A DNA stretch of 22,229 bases. Origin: a virus. The notes beneath the pieces are model-generated. The model was given only the letters and a program-made list of their open reading frames with translations, was not told the DNA's origin and ran no database searches. This document shows, piece by piece, positions 1-7,473 of the stretch. Both the position numbers and the translations under genes were made by a program. How positions within the stretch are numbered: position 1 is the stretch's first letter; every line of letters starts with the position of its first letter. The stretch is taken from positions 1-22,229 of the IMG/VR virus record IMGVR_UViG_3300042519_001398; one strand, written 5' to 3'.

Positions 1-737
1 TTTGTGTACACGTTGAAAATATAGGGCTGTTGCTCTAGGTCTTCTTGAGACAGGTCTGGGATAAACAAATGGAACGGAGAAACTACTTCAAACTTAACGT
101 CACCAGTAGTGGAGACTGCCCTTCGGACTGTCTTTCTTCCTGTCATTGGGTCTACAAGTGTTTCATTCTCATAGTGCTTAATGGTTGGATCCCAGAAACA
201 TTTAATAAATCCATTACCGCAAACTGCACGCCAAAACTCTGCCTTCTGAAGGATCTCAGTCTGGAAGTTGTTTTTGTCATATACTGCTTGCCAAACTTGC
301 TCGCCGGCTGTAGCGCTTAGCAGATCTTCTTCATCGTTTGATGCCGGTACTACGGCTGCGGATGGCTGCTGAGATGTAGTCTTTGCAATCTCTGTGCGGA
401 TTACTGGTTCAATACGGTTAATGGTAATACGCGGTAAGTTGGCTGGATTAGGCTCTTCCATAAGGCCCTCTTTGCCGTTAATGGTTCCCCAGTTATGGTA
501 TTGCTTACCGTTGTAAAAGGCGATCTGAAGGTACCAGTCAATCTCTTCGTTCTTTCGGGCTGACTTGCACTTCTCGTATTCGGCCTTGATCCAAGCTACT
601 AGCTTCTTTGAGTCTTGGTCTTTTTTAAACTTATTAAGAATGCTGTCTTCAACAAGTTCCCCAGGCATGGCTGGATCCTTTTGATAGAGGGCTTGATCGG
701 CTACGGTAATTTCCTTGCCGAGTTCGTCAGTCGCCAT
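1..737 (-). CDS. Portal protein, N-terminal part (cut by window edge)
   Basis: The minus-strand frame is open from an ATG at 737-735 to base 1, giving about 245 residues without a stop. The protein begins MATDELGKEITV. Around residues 55-75 it has a W-Y-L-x-I-A-F-Y-N-G-K-Q-Y segment, then P-R-I-T-I-N-R-I-E-P-V-I-R-T-E, then S-A-A-V-V-P-A-S, and later W-R-A-V-C-G-N-G-F-I-K. I recognise this series as the N-terminal region of P22-like portal proteins, which form the dodecameric DNA channel at the capsid vertex and dock the terminase. The gene lies downstream of terL on the same strand, the usual order with two small genes between. Its ATG lies 11 bp inside the preceding gene, so translation is probably coupled. 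The missing C-terminal half is beyond the left edge. Confidence 0.85.
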   Translation of the reverse strand, partial: MATDELGKEITVADQALYQKDPAMPGELVEDSILNKFKKDQDSKKLVAWIKAEYEKCKSARKNEEIDWYLQIAFYNGKQYHNWGTINGKEGLMEEPNPANLPRITINRIEPVIRTEIAKTTSQQPSAAVVPASNDEEDLLSATAGEQVWQAVYDKNNFQTEILQKAEFWRAVCGNGFIKCFWDPTIKHYENETLVDPMTGRKTVRRAVSTTGDVKFEVVSPFHLFIPDLSQEDLEQQPYIFNVYT

Positions 738-1080
738 TATTTATATCCAAATCTTTCCAGAGTTCCTGCATGCGCTTTTCGTCGGCCAGAAGTTGTTCGT
801 ATTCTTCGCCCGATACATACGGTCCATTATAGCCTACATCTTTGATTGGCTCCGGTGTAGCAGCCTGAATCATTTGATAAGCTATTGGGTCTTTACTTGC
901 TAGCAGATTTAACGCTTGGCTTAGTAATCTTTGCTGTTCCTTTGCTGCTTGCCTCTGTAGCTCCAGCGACGACAGCAGGGTCTCCAGCGTCGGCTTTATC
1001 ACTTTCAGATTGAACAGGCTTATTAGGGCTAGTGACGCTAGCAAGGCTAGTGACAAACTCGCCAAGTAGAGAGTTGACAT
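727..1080 (-). CDS. Small membrane-anchored coiled-coil protein overlapping its upstream neighbour
   Basis: 117 residues. Residues 3-24 are strongly hydrophobic (Leu/Ala/Ser/Ile-rich), one predicted membrane segment. Residues 30-65 are heptad-like and rich in Leu, Gln and Glu, a probable coiled coil, followed by an acidic tail. The ATG at 1080 follows AAAGGAG with a 10-nt spacer, a good ribosome-binding site, which argues that it is really translated. The first 188 bp lie inside the C-terminal part of the CxxC protein gene in another frame, and the 3' end overlaps the portal start by 11 bp. One anchor plus a coiled coil resembles phage lysis accessory or i-spanin-like proteins in outline only, and the position between terL and portal does not settle a role. 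Function unknown. Confidence 0.7.
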   Translation of the reverse strand: MSTLYLASLSLALLASLALISLFNLKVIKPTLETLLSSLELQRQAAKEQQRLLSQALNLLASKDPIAYQMIQAATPEPIKDVGYNGPYVSGEEYEQLLADEKRMQELWKDLDINNGD

Positions 1081-1369
1081 TGTGGGTTAGCTCCTTTATT
1101 AGTCTCGGTGATGCTTGGATCTGATCTTCTAGTTTTGCAACTTCTGCCTTTAATTCAGAGGTGTCTTTCTCGTAAACTGCCTTGAGAACAAATCCAGCAA
1201 AAAGCGCTAGATCTTGTAGACACATGTCACAAAGGTAAGCCCCGCGATTTGTCCCGCTAATCATGCCGAGATCCCACAGCTTATTAACATTTGAGCAAGC
1301 AAGGCAAACGCCGGGAAATGGTGCTCCGGCTTCATAAAATCTGTAACTTCTGTCGAATATATTAGTCAT
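893..1369 (-). CDS. Small CxxC zinc-binding-type protein of unknown function
   Basis: 158 residues starting at ATG 1369, preceded by AGAAGGATGAG and separated from the terL stop by one base. The N-terminal third holds two CxxC pairs (CLAC near residues 22-25 and CDMC near 48-51), a likely four-cysteine metal site. The middle (residues about 62-110) is helical and charged. The last 45 residues are low-complexity, rich in Ala, Ser, Lys and Thr; this tail coincides with the stretch that also encodes the membrane segment of the next gene in another frame. Its composition may be a by-product of that double use. Its place between terminase and portal suggests a morphogenesis or packaging accessory role, but this is inference from position only. 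Confidence 0.75.
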   Translation of the reverse strand: MTNIFDRSYRFYEAGAPFPGVCLACSNVNKLWDLGMISGTNRGAYLCDMCLQDLALFAGFVLKAVYEKDTSELKAEVAKLEDQIQASPRLIKELTHNVNSLLGEFVTSLASVTSPNKPVQSESDKADAGDPAVVAGATEASSKGTAKITKPSVKSASK

Positions 1370-1370
1370 C

Positions 1371-2906
1371 TCATCCTTCTAAGTTTTGCGTCGTGCCGAA
1401 ATTCTTCCAGCTTCTTCCCCAAGAATCGCTGTCATCATTATCGGAAAGTGGTGTGACGGGAGAAAATCGTTCCTGGAAAAGACTATGAAACCTCTCGTCA
1501 ACTTCACGGCCGGCCATTTTGTCTGGGGTCAGGTCGTCCATGAAAGTCATTGCATACTTAAGAGCATCATAGCAGTGGTTGTTCACGTCTCTAATGTCTT
1601 CTTGTTTGTTGTGTTGCTCTGCCATTTTAGCAGATGCCCACTTCTTCCATTTAAGCTTTGGCAGCTCAGCTATCAGATGAGGGCAATCATCCGTAATCAT
1701 CAAGAACGGTTTCTTTGTCTTGGGGTTGATCTTGAAGTACTTTTGAAGCCTTTCTAAGCCTACCCTACGATCTGTAGGAATAGAGTCAACCGAGATGTAA
1801 ATGCCGGCCTTTTGATACTCCTGCAAAATTGAGGTACCGCTGTGTTCTTTGGTTTGCTTGATTGCTGGATCTCCGGTGGTTAGCCAAACGTCACAGCCAT
1901 AGTCTTCTTCTATCTCTTTGGTTATTTTATTAACTATCTCTGCATGCTCAGCCACGGTCTTTTTGGCAGCATAATGCTCTCTAAACACTGTGATTGTTCC
2001 ATCCGGAGCTATTGCTAGCCATAGCCAAACGGTGGGGTTGGTCCAGCCAGAGTCCATTGTTCGCACGATCCTGTAGCCCTGCTTAGGCATAAAGACGCCT
2101 TTGGGAATGCAGTGAGTTACTGGGGAGAAGTCTGGAAATACGGCACCACCAAGATGTACATATTGACCCTTGGACCTAACTTCCCTCTCTTCTGGGGATA
2201 GCATGTCAAGGAACTTCTCAATAGCGTCTTTAGATAGTGAGGGGTTGTCGTAGATCTCAGCCTCAGTAATACCAATGTTTTTTTTGCCTTCTTTTGCTGG
2301 TGTGTAGATCTCGTCAAAGATCCATTCCATACCTTCAACTGGAGTCTGAGACATCCACCAAACACCCGCCGTGTCAACCAATCGGGCAAGACATTCCTTA
2401 AAGATTGACTGTGGGCACTCCTCGTCAAAGTGAATAAAGTGCCTAGATGATCCGGCAAACTTATCTAGATCCTGATCCTGGGACATGAACTCTACAAAGG
2501 ACCCGTTGTTCAGGGTTAGCACGTGGCGTTCTTTTGAGTAGCTTTGCTCCCAGGATCCGTTGATTAAGAAGGTTTTTGGAAGCCATTGCTTGTAAAGCGG
2601 AAGGATAATCTTATCCACACCGTTTAGAAAGTCAACCGCTACTACTCGTCCTCGTATTGGTCCGTCTGGTACGTCTCTAAAAGGATGTGATCCGGTGAGC
2701 CACCAGATTGCCTCAATAGTCGAGCCAAGTGACTTACCAGATCGGTTTCCTCCAATGTAAAGACGATCCGCGTGTACGTCACAGTGAAATTGCTTCTGCT
2801 TATCACTTGGGATATAGTCATAGAGATTAGGCTGTCGGCTTGCCTCACTGAGCCCCTCCCCGAGTTGGAGAAGAACGGAAGCCACGTCATATGTCTCTTT
2901 AGCCAT
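1371..2906 (-). CDS. terL: Terminase large subunit (DNA-packaging ATPase/nuclease)
   Basis: 511 residues, normal length for TerL. Walker A is GGNRSGKS at residues 52-59, and the Walker B/catalytic pair is D161-E162 in FIHFDEE. The C-terminal RNase H-like nuclease shows its acidic residues at D285 (TMDSGW), D346 (TGDPAI) and D447 (CYDALK). The enzyme powers translocation of concatemeric DNA into the prohead and makes the packaging cut, acting at the portal encoded two genes downstream. The ATG at 2906 overlaps the stop of the upstream nuclease gene by 8 bp and has no clear ribosome-binding site of its own, so translation is probably coupled. No terminase small subunit is recognisable next to it. 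Confidence 0.96.
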   Translation of the reverse strand: MAKETYDVASVLLQLGEGLSEASRQPNLYDYIPSDKQKQFHCDVHADRLYIGGNRSGKSLGSTIEAIWWLTGSHPFRDVPDGPIRGRVVAVDFLNGVDKIILPLYKQWLPKTFLINGSWEQSYSKERHVLTLNNGSFVEFMSQDQDLDKFAGSSRHFIHFDEECPQSIFKECLARLVDTAGVWWMSQTPVEGMEWIFDEIYTPAKEGKKNIGITEAEIYDNPSLSKDAIEKFLDMLSPEEREVRSKGQYVHLGGAVFPDFSPVTHCIPKGVFMPKQGYRIVRTMDSGWTNPTVWLWLAIAPDGTITVFREHYAAKKTVAEHAEIVNKITKEIEEDYGCDVWLTTGDPAIKQTKEHSGTSILQEYQKAGIYISVDSIPTDRRVGLERLQKYFKINPKTKKPFLMITDDCPHLIAELPKLKWKKWASAKMAEQHNKQEDIRDVNNHCYDALKYAMTFMDDLTPDKMAGREVDERFHSLFQERFSPVTPLSDNDDSDSWGRSWKNFGTTQNLEG

Positions 2907-3330
2907 GAATTAATGATACGAGCTCTCGCAGTGTCAGGCGAACTAAAATGTCGCTATTGGTCTCTAGGTAAGTCCTTAAATATATCAGATCGCTGAGCTT
3001 AGCATAAGCCCACCATTCACCGGCTCGGGGGTACCCAACACCAGAGCGCTGAGTAACAAGAAAACCAAACTTGCCATCAGCATTAATTTTTTCAGTTTCG
3101 GCCTCTTCATACCATTTCCTTATTTGTTCGTGGCTGGCATCTTTAGCGGACTTCCCGCCTTTGATTTCAAATACAACAAGACCATAGCTTTCACGTAGCC
3201 AAACATCTCCTTCATCGGCTGATCCTTTCAATACGTTACGGTGAGCTGTCATTGGATCATAGCCAACTGACAAAAGGTAGTTTCTAACAGCAGTCTCGGC
3301 ACGTGTGCCAATGTCTTTGGATTTACTCAA
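2899..3330 (-). CDS. PD-(D/E)XK nuclease, Holliday-junction-resolvase-like
   Basis: 143 residues from a TTG at 3330. The frame extends upstream to a TTG at 3378, but I prefer 3330 because AGAGAGGGAG lies six bases before it and a promoter (TTGTCT, 17 bp, TAGAAT) ends just upstream. The PD-(D/E)XK core is visible: E12 in GTRAE, D42 in EGDVW, and E55-x-K57 in FEIKGG, followed by a helix with an HEQ segment. The small single-domain form resembles archaeal and phage Holliday-junction resolvases and VRR-type nucleases. It directly precedes terL, a common place for nucleases that help resolve or trim packaging DNA. The nuclease fold is fairly sure; resolvase activity is inferred. Confidence 0.78.
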   Translation of the reverse strand: MSKSKDIGTRAETAVRNYLLSVGYDPMTAHRNVLKGSADEGDVWLRESYGLVVFEIKGGKSAKDASHEQIRKWYEEAETEKINADGKFGFLVTQRSGVGYPRAGEWWAYAKLSDLIYLRTYLETNSDILVRLTLRELVSLIHG

Positions 3331-3342
3331 GAGTGTCTCCCT

Positions 3343-3378
3343 CTCTGGTATTCTATTAGTTATGGGCTTTTCAGACAA
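3343..3378 (-). promoter_or_regulatory. Promoter for nuclease-terL-portal block
   Basis: On the minus strand TTGTCT (3378-3373) is followed after 17 bp by TAGAAT (3355-3350). The predicted start near 3343 leaves a short leader that begins at the GAGGGAG ribosome-binding site of the TTG start at 3330. Confidence 0.45.
3349..3361 (+). promoter_or_regulatory. Candidate -10 for a leaderless tail-fibre transcript
   Basis: TATTCT at 3349-3354 is followed by seven bases and then the ATG at 3362. This places a typical transcription start at or one base before the A of the start codon. There is no ribosome-binding site on the plus strand here. The -35 region is weak. The box shares its base pairs with the minus-strand TAGAAT. 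Confidence 0.35.
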
Positions 3379-4711
3379 TATACAACCAACATATCAGGAA
3401 ATTAAGGAACTTCACCTTAATTCTGATGTTGACGAAAATCCGCTTGCTATCCATCATACACTAGGCGCCCGTCCAAATCAGGCTAGTCCTGGAGATCACA
3501 CGCATGATGGTAAAACGTCTAAAAAAATACAAGCTACCGACATTCTTGGCTTAGCAGAGATGACTGGACCAGCTGGGCCGACTGGGCCAACTGGTCCAAC
3601 TGGCCCTACTGGACCGACTGGACCAGCTGGGCCCACAGGAGCTACTGGGGCTGACTCAACTGTACCTGGCCCAGCTGGACCGACTGGACCAACTGGCCCT
3701 ACTGGTCCCATCGGGCCTACAGGTCTAACTGGACCTACTGGTCCAAAGGGTGATACTGGAGACACTGGCCCTCAAGGCATCCAAGGTATCCAAGGTATTC
3801 AGGGTATTCAGGGTGAGATAGGAACTGGTGGTGCACTAGGTCACTACGGGTCTTTCTACGACATGACTGACCAACCGCTTGCTTCAGTTTCAGCAGCTCA
3901 GGTTATTGCAATTGGCACAACCGCAGAAGCTAACGGTGTAAGCATCGTCAGCGGGAACAGAGTAACCTTTTCAAATGCTGGAACTTACAGCATGACGTTT
4001 TCGATTCAGGTTACTAACTATGCTAACTCTGTACAAAAGGCAATTTTTTGGGTAAAGAAAAATGGAGTTGACTACCCAGACTCAGCTACCGAGATTGATC
4101 TGCAGCCACGTAAATCTGCAGGTATCCCTAATCGCCAAGTTATAACAATTAACTACGTAGCAACAGCCGCGGCGGCTGATTACGTTCAAGTTTTCTGGGC
4201 TGGAGATAGCCTAGATCTGCAGGTTGAGGCTTTGCCTGCTGGAACCTCTCCAACCTACCCAGCCGTACCTTCCATTATTTTGACAGCCGTGCAGGTTATG
4301 TACACTCAGGCTGGCCCTACTGGTCCCGCTGGTCCTACTGGTCCTGCAGGTCCAACTGGTGATAACGGTGAGGCAGGCATTGTATTCCAGACTGGTCCCC
4401 CGACAAGCACCGAGGTTTTATGGGTAGACACAGATGAAACTGCAATTGAAATTCCATCTGGCGGAACAGCTGGTCAAGTCCTAGCAAAGGTAGACGCTAC
4501 CGACTTTAATACGGAGTGGGTAGATGTTGATATTGATGCACTTGATGATCTAGTGGTGGCAAGCACTTTCCCCATCAAGCTAAACCTGCAAACCATCTCA
4601 GCTAACTACGCTATCCCAGCAGGCTATAATGGACTTAGCGCTGGACCAATCACAATCGCCAGCGGTGTTATAGTCACAATCCCTACTGGGTCTTCTTGGA
4701 GCGTTGTTTAA
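3362..4711 (+). CDS. Collagen-like minor tail/fibre protein
   Basis: 449 residues from ATG 3362. The frame is open further upstream, but that extension mirrors the nuclease gene and lacks a start signal. The N-terminus holds the A-I-H-H-T-L-G-x-x-P-N-Q-A-x-x-G-D-H-T-H-D-G signature known from actinophage minor tail proteins, probably the part attached to the tail. Residues about 69-156 are a Gly-X-Y collagen-like rod (GPT/GPA triplets, then GIQ repeats). A beta-rich globular domain fills about 157-315, a second short collagen segment about 317-339, and a C-terminal region ends in [11 protein letters not shown], a typical trimeric fibre end. It is expected to trimerise and take part in host binding. 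It abuts the next gene with no gap. Confidence 0.85.
   Translation: MGFSDNIQPTYQEIKELHLNSDVDENPLAIHHTLGARPNQASPGDHTHDGKTSKKIQATDILGLAEMTGPAGPTGPTGPTGPTGPTGPAGPTGATGADSTVPGPAGPTGPTGPTGPIGPTGLTGPTGPKGDTGDTGPQGIQGIQGIQGIQGEIGTGGALGHYGSFYDMTDQPLASVSAAQVIAIGTTAEANGVSIVSGNRVTFSNAGTYSMTFSIQVTNYANSVQKAIFWVKKNGVDYPDSATEIDLQPRKSAGIPNRQVITINYVATAAAADYVQVFWAGDSLDLQVEALPAGTSPTYPAVPSIILTAVQVMYTQAGPTGPAGPTGPAGPTGDNGEAGIVFQTGPPTSTEVLWVDTDETAIEIPSGGTAGQVLAKVDATDFNTEWVDVDIDALDDLVVASTFPIKLNLQTISANYAIPAGYNGLSAGPITIASGVIVTIPTGSSWSVV
3566..3829 (+). repeat. Collagen-like Gly-X-Y coding repeat
   Basis: Nine-base periodic DNA encoding Gly-Pro-Thr/Ala triplets, interrupted once by an ADSTVP insertion, then by [10 protein letters not shown] and finally a short run of GIQ triplets. 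Shorter copies of the same pattern occur at about 4312-4378 in this gene and 6825-6882 in the collar-fibre gene. The codon repetition makes length change by slippage or recombination plausible. Confidence 0.9.
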
Positions 4712-5293
4712 ATGAGCGAATTAAGCGTTGGGCAACTAAAAGGTTTGCTTGCTAACAACAACGTTATCACCGTGCCTTCTGGGCATACTATTTATGCGCC
4801 TGGTTCTGTGGTCCAAGTGCAAACTGTCAGAAGTGATTCTAGAACAACCATCTCTTCACTTAACTCAGGTAACGGAACAACTATCACTCAATTAAATTTA
4901 AGCATCTCTCCGAAATTTGCAAATAGCAGGCTTCTAATTCAATGGATGGTAAACTGCGAAGTTAATAATAATAATGTTTTTCTCATTCATAAAAACGGCT
5001 CTTTAATTACTACAGCAGGGGAGACTGGTTATAATTCTGAAAGCGGAATTGCTAGATGGTCTGGTTTTGTTTCTGCAAATTATGACCAAGATGTAAACAG
5101 TACGCCAGATAACTATTTCATACAATATTCCTGCATAGCTGGATCTACTGCTTCACAGGTTTTTGCTCCAGCCATTAAATCAACCGACGCTACATCTTAC
5201 ACTTTTTTTCTAAATAGAACAGCTAACAACACTGGACAAGATGGTTATGAAACAATGGTTTCAACAGGCACAATTTGGGAGATAGCACAATGA
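4712..5293 (+). CDS. Tail-fibre/receptor-binding module protein
   Basis: 193 residues starting directly after the stop of the fibre gene (TAA then ATG). The opening segment, with N-N-N-V-I-T-V-P-S-G-H and A-P-G-S-V-V-Q-V, is a pattern seen at the N-termini of many aquatic phage fibre modules. The core includes L-S-I-S-P-K-F-A-N-S-R-L-L-I and the protein ends with I-W-E-I-A-Q. The same two signatures recur in the protein at 5887-6426, so the two are paralogues. Beta-rich, with no catalytic motif. Its likely role is a distal fibre subunit or receptor-contact domain; because the preceding gene ends exactly here, the pair may once have been one longer fibre. Confidence 0.72.
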   Translation: MSELSVGQLKGLLANNNVITVPSGHTIYAPGSVVQVQTVRSDSRTTISSLNSGNGTTITQLNLSISPKFANSRLLIQWMVNCEVNNNNVFLIHKNGSLITTAGETGYNSESGIARWSGFVSANYDQDVNSTPDNYFIQYSCIAGSTASQVFAPAIKSTDATSYTFFLNRTANNTGQDGYETMVSTGTIWEIAQ

Positions 5294-5880
5294 GTCAGCT
5301 AAGAGTAGCAAACGTGGCAAATGCTGGCGGAACAAACGTATTAGTAAACGGATACCCAACGCAACCTGGGCAGATTATTGAATACTTAACTAGCCCGTGT
5401 GATGGCTCTACTGTAATTGGTCAGTCGGGGTCATACACTTGGCCTAGCGTTACGGGACTGCAGACTTTAACAAACAGTTATGCAGACATTACGGGCTCAT
5501 CAATAGCATATACGCCACCAGCAGGAGCAAAAAAGGTGCATTACAAATTTAACTTTGGAATGAACTGGGTTCACGACCACGCTATAACGCATAACAGATT
5601 CTTAATCGACGGAGTTGAAGTCGTGTGGGCTAGACAAAGCCGCTCTGGTAGATACCCCGAAGATAAAACTTCTTTTGAATGGGTAATAAACATAGGTGGA
5701 ACGGCAAGCACTAACAGTGGTAGGCAGGCTTCTTGGACTTCCCCTAAAACCCTAGCTGTAAGCTCAAGAACTTATGGTGTAGCCAACAACTCAAGAAACG
5801 TTCACGGAACATTTTACTGGGACGGGGCGACCTCAAGTCAATTTGTAATGCCAGTTCTTACAATAATTGCGATAGCGTAG
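5290..5880 (+). CDS. Tail-fibre/receptor-binding module protein
   Basis: 196 residues. The start is taken at 5290, where ATGA overlaps the stop of the previous gene; an in-frame ATG at 5275 lies deeper in that gene and is less likely. The N-terminus has P-G-Q-I-I-E-Y-L-T-S-P-C-D-G-S and S-G-S-Y-T-W-P-S-V-T, segments I associate with marine and freshwater phage fibre proteins. The rest is beta-rich (Y-T-P-P-A-G-A-K-K-V-H-Y-K-F) with no enzyme motif. It belongs to the same contiguous fibre array as its neighbours and probably forms a trimeric or virion surface domain. The individual function cannot be told from sequence. Confidence 0.7.
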   Translation: MSQLRVANVANAGGTNVLVNGYPTQPGQIIEYLTSPCDGSTVIGQSGSYTWPSVTGLQTLTNSYADITGSSIAYTPPAGAKKVHYKFNFGMNWVHDHAITHNRFLIDGVEVVWARQSRSGRYPEDKTSFEWVINIGGTASTNSGRQASWTSPKTLAVSSRTYGVANNSRNVHGTFYWDGATSSQFVMPVLTIIAIA

Positions 5881-5886
5881 GACACT

Positions 5887-6426
5887 ATGACTTCGACAAT
5901 GAGATTTGATAAATGGGAAAACACCCTTGGGCAAGCAGTCGGAACTGTCTTGCAGGTTGTAAGCAAAACAAGTTCTATTCCATATGCTACAACAATTACT
6001 GCTCATACTGGATGGTCAACTTTCCCTTCTAATGGTTTACAGATTTCTATTACTCCAAAATTTTCAAGTAGCAAATTGTTGCTAATGGCAAATATTACTT
6101 TAGGTGGAACCACTTCAAATAACGCAGCTTTTAGGTTTACACGAGGCGGAAGCCCCATCGGTATTGGTGATGCAAACGGATCGCGGCCTAGAGTTACTGC
6201 TCTCAGCGGATGGTCCAACCAGGCAGACGGCAACCATGTCTCAAGGACTATCTCTGCAAACTTTTTAGATAGCGCTGGGTCTACTTCACCAATTATTTAT
6301 GACATTCAAGGCGTAACTGAATCAACAAGCTTGCTTTGGAATAGGGCTTCAACTTACGGTGATAGCAACCTTATTTACAACGGTACAGCAATATCGACGT
6401 TTACCGTAATGGAAATAGCCCAGTAA
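5887..6426 (+). CDS. Tail-fibre/receptor-binding module protein, paralogue of the 4712-5293 product
   Basis: 179 residues from ATG 5887, six bases after the previous stop; TAGGA precedes it with a short spacer. The N-terminus M-R-F-D-K-W-E-N-T-L-G-Q-A-V-G-T-V-L-Q-V-V is a typical fibre adaptor. The I-S-I-T-P-K-F-S-S-S-K-L-L-L segment and the terminal V-M-E-I-A-Q match the corresponding parts of the protein encoded at 4712, with diverged sequence between. That suggests duplication followed by diversification of the receptor-contact part. No catalytic residues are evident. Confidence 0.72.
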   Translation: MTSTMRFDKWENTLGQAVGTVLQVVSKTSSIPYATTITAHTGWSTFPSNGLQISITPKFSSSKLLLMANITLGGTTSNNAAFRFTRGGSPIGIGDANGSRPRVTALSGWSNQADGNHVSRTISANFLDSAGSTSPIIYDIQGVTESTSLLWNRASTYGDSNLIYNGTAISTFTVMEIAQ

Positions 6427-6434
6427 GGAAAATA

Positions 6435-6758
6435 ATGAACAGAACATTCGGAATAGTAGAAGCACTTCAAGCACTGACACCTGGAGCGCAATGGACTCTA
6501 ACAGGCGATGACTACTCAGGTCTTGAGTGGCTAGATGAAGAACAGACTCAGCCAACTGAAGAGCAGTGTCTAGCAGAGGCAGCAAAGCTACAAGCTGCTT
6601 ACGATGCACTAGAGTATCAGCGCCTTCGTGGACCAGAGTACCCGCCAATCACTGACTACATTGACGGCGTGGTAAAGCGTGATCAGGATCAGATCGACGC
6701 TTACATTTCTGCTTGCCTTGCCGTAAAAGAAAAATACCCAAAGCCTAGCGCAGAGTAA
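6435..6758 (+). CDS. Small XkdW-like / fibre-associated protein
   Basis: 107 residues from ATG 6435 behind AAGGAAA. The N-terminal half has an A-L-T-P-G-A-Q-W-T-L-x-G-x-D-Y-S-G-L-E-W pattern followed by P-T-E-E-Q, as in XkdW-type domains. The C-terminal half has Y-Q-R-L-R-G-P-E-Y-P-P-I-T-D-Y-I-D and ends K-Y-P-K-P, a motif common in small proteins encoded among phage tail-fibre genes. It is soluble, with no membrane segment. A role in fibre assembly (chaperone-like) is inferred from family resemblance and from position between fibre genes. It ends two bases before the collar-fibre gene. Confidence 0.72.
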   Translation: MNRTFGIVEALQALTPGAQWTLTGDDYSGLEWLDEEQTQPTEEQCLAEAAKLQAAYDALEYQRLRGPEYPPITDYIDGVVKRDQDQIDAYISACLAVKEKYPKPSAE

Positions 6759-6760
6759 CT

Positions 6761-7396
6761 ATGCCAAGACTAAAAGCCTATAACGCAGCTACCTCCCAAT
6801 GGGAGTACATTGCTGTAGGCGGTCAGGGACCAGCTGGAGCAACTGGTCCAACTGGTCCTGCAGGTCCAACTGGTCCCGCTAGTATGCCAACTGGAGCGCT
6901 TACTCAATTTGCTGGCGCAACTGCACCTAGTGGTTTTCTACTGTGTGAAGGTCAATCAGTCAGCACAACTACTTATGCTGATTTGTTTGGTGTTATTGGA
7001 TATACCTACGGTGGTTCTGGTGCAAGCTTTTTAGTACCTAACTTACAAAATAGAGTGCCAGTTGGTAAGGGTCCAGATACAGAGTTTGACACACTAGGCG
7101 AAACTGGCGGTGCTAAGACCCATACTCTTACTGAAGCACAGATGCCTTCCCACACTCACACGGGAACTACATCTTCCAACGGAAGTCACGACCACTATGT
7201 TAATAACATTAGAACTACTGGTTCTGGAACTGGTGCTTTTGCCGAATCTTGGGGTGGTGGTTCTGGAAACCGTGACGTTCGGACAGATGCTCAGGGTGCG
7301 CACACTCACACATTTACCACAGCGGCTACTGGTGGCGGACTTGCTCACAATAACTTGCAGCCATACATAGTTCTTAATTACATAATCAAAACATAG
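6761..7396 (+). CDS. Tail collar-domain fibre protein with short collagen segment
   Basis: 211 residues. Residues about 22-40 form a short Gly-X-Y rod (GPT/GPA). Residues 42-100 match the phage tail collar / microcystin-dependent-protein fold (F-L-L-C-E-G-Q-S-V-S, Y-A-D-L-F-G-V-I-G, F-x-V-P-N-L-Q-N-R-V-P-V-G). The C-terminal part is His-rich with several HxH motifs (HTHT, HDH, HTHTF), which in known fibre tips can bind iron, and ends with N-N-L-Q-P-Y-I-V-L-N-Y-I-I-K, the usual end of this family. It should be a trimeric short fibre or fibre tip. It closes the first tail-fibre transcription block; the next gene follows a new promoter. Confidence 0.88.
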   Translation: MPRLKAYNAATSQWEYIAVGGQGPAGATGPTGPAGPTGPASMPTGALTQFAGATAPSGFLLCEGQSVSTTTYADLFGVIGYTYGGSGASFLVPNLQNRVPVGKGPDTEFDTLGETGGAKTHTLTEAQMPSHTHTGTTSSNGSHDHYVNNIRTTGSGTGAFAESWGGGSGNRDVRTDAQGAHTHTFTTAATGGGLAHNNLQPYIVLNYIIKT

Positions 7397-7409
7397 ATTA
7401 CCTAAGAGC

Positions 7410-7449
7410 TGCTCAAATGGCTCAATCTAAGCTATAATGGGGCTTAGAT
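7410..7449 (+). promoter_or_regulatory. Promoter with inverted repeat around the -10 box
   Basis: A perfect TATAAT at 7433-7438 sits 17 bp after TGCTCA (7410-7415), a weak -35. The -10 lies inside the 9-base spacer between ATCTAAGC (7425-7432) and GCTTAGAT (7442-7449), a perfect 8-bp inverted repeat that could be an operator. It would drive the genes from 7474 onward. Confidence 0.6.
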
Positions 7450-7473
7450 CAACATAATTAACGGGAGCATTTA

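Noticed and set aside
45-320. Plus-strand 91-codon frame at the left edge
   Set aside because: It lies opposite the portal frame, which is open through the whole stretch and has recognisable motifs; no ribosome-binding site.
3331-3378. N-terminal extension of the PD-(D/E)XK nuclease to a TTG at 3378
   Set aside because: It would overlap the predicted promoter and transcription start; TTG 3330 has the better ribosome-binding site.
3496-3765. Minus-strand frame of Gly/Pro/Val repeats
   Set aside because: It is the complement of the collagen-coding repeat; repetitive GPT codons read open in several frames.
3566-3829. CRISPR-like short repeats
   Set aside because: The periodicity is 9 bp, in frame, and encodes Gly-X-Y; there are no spacers of constant length.
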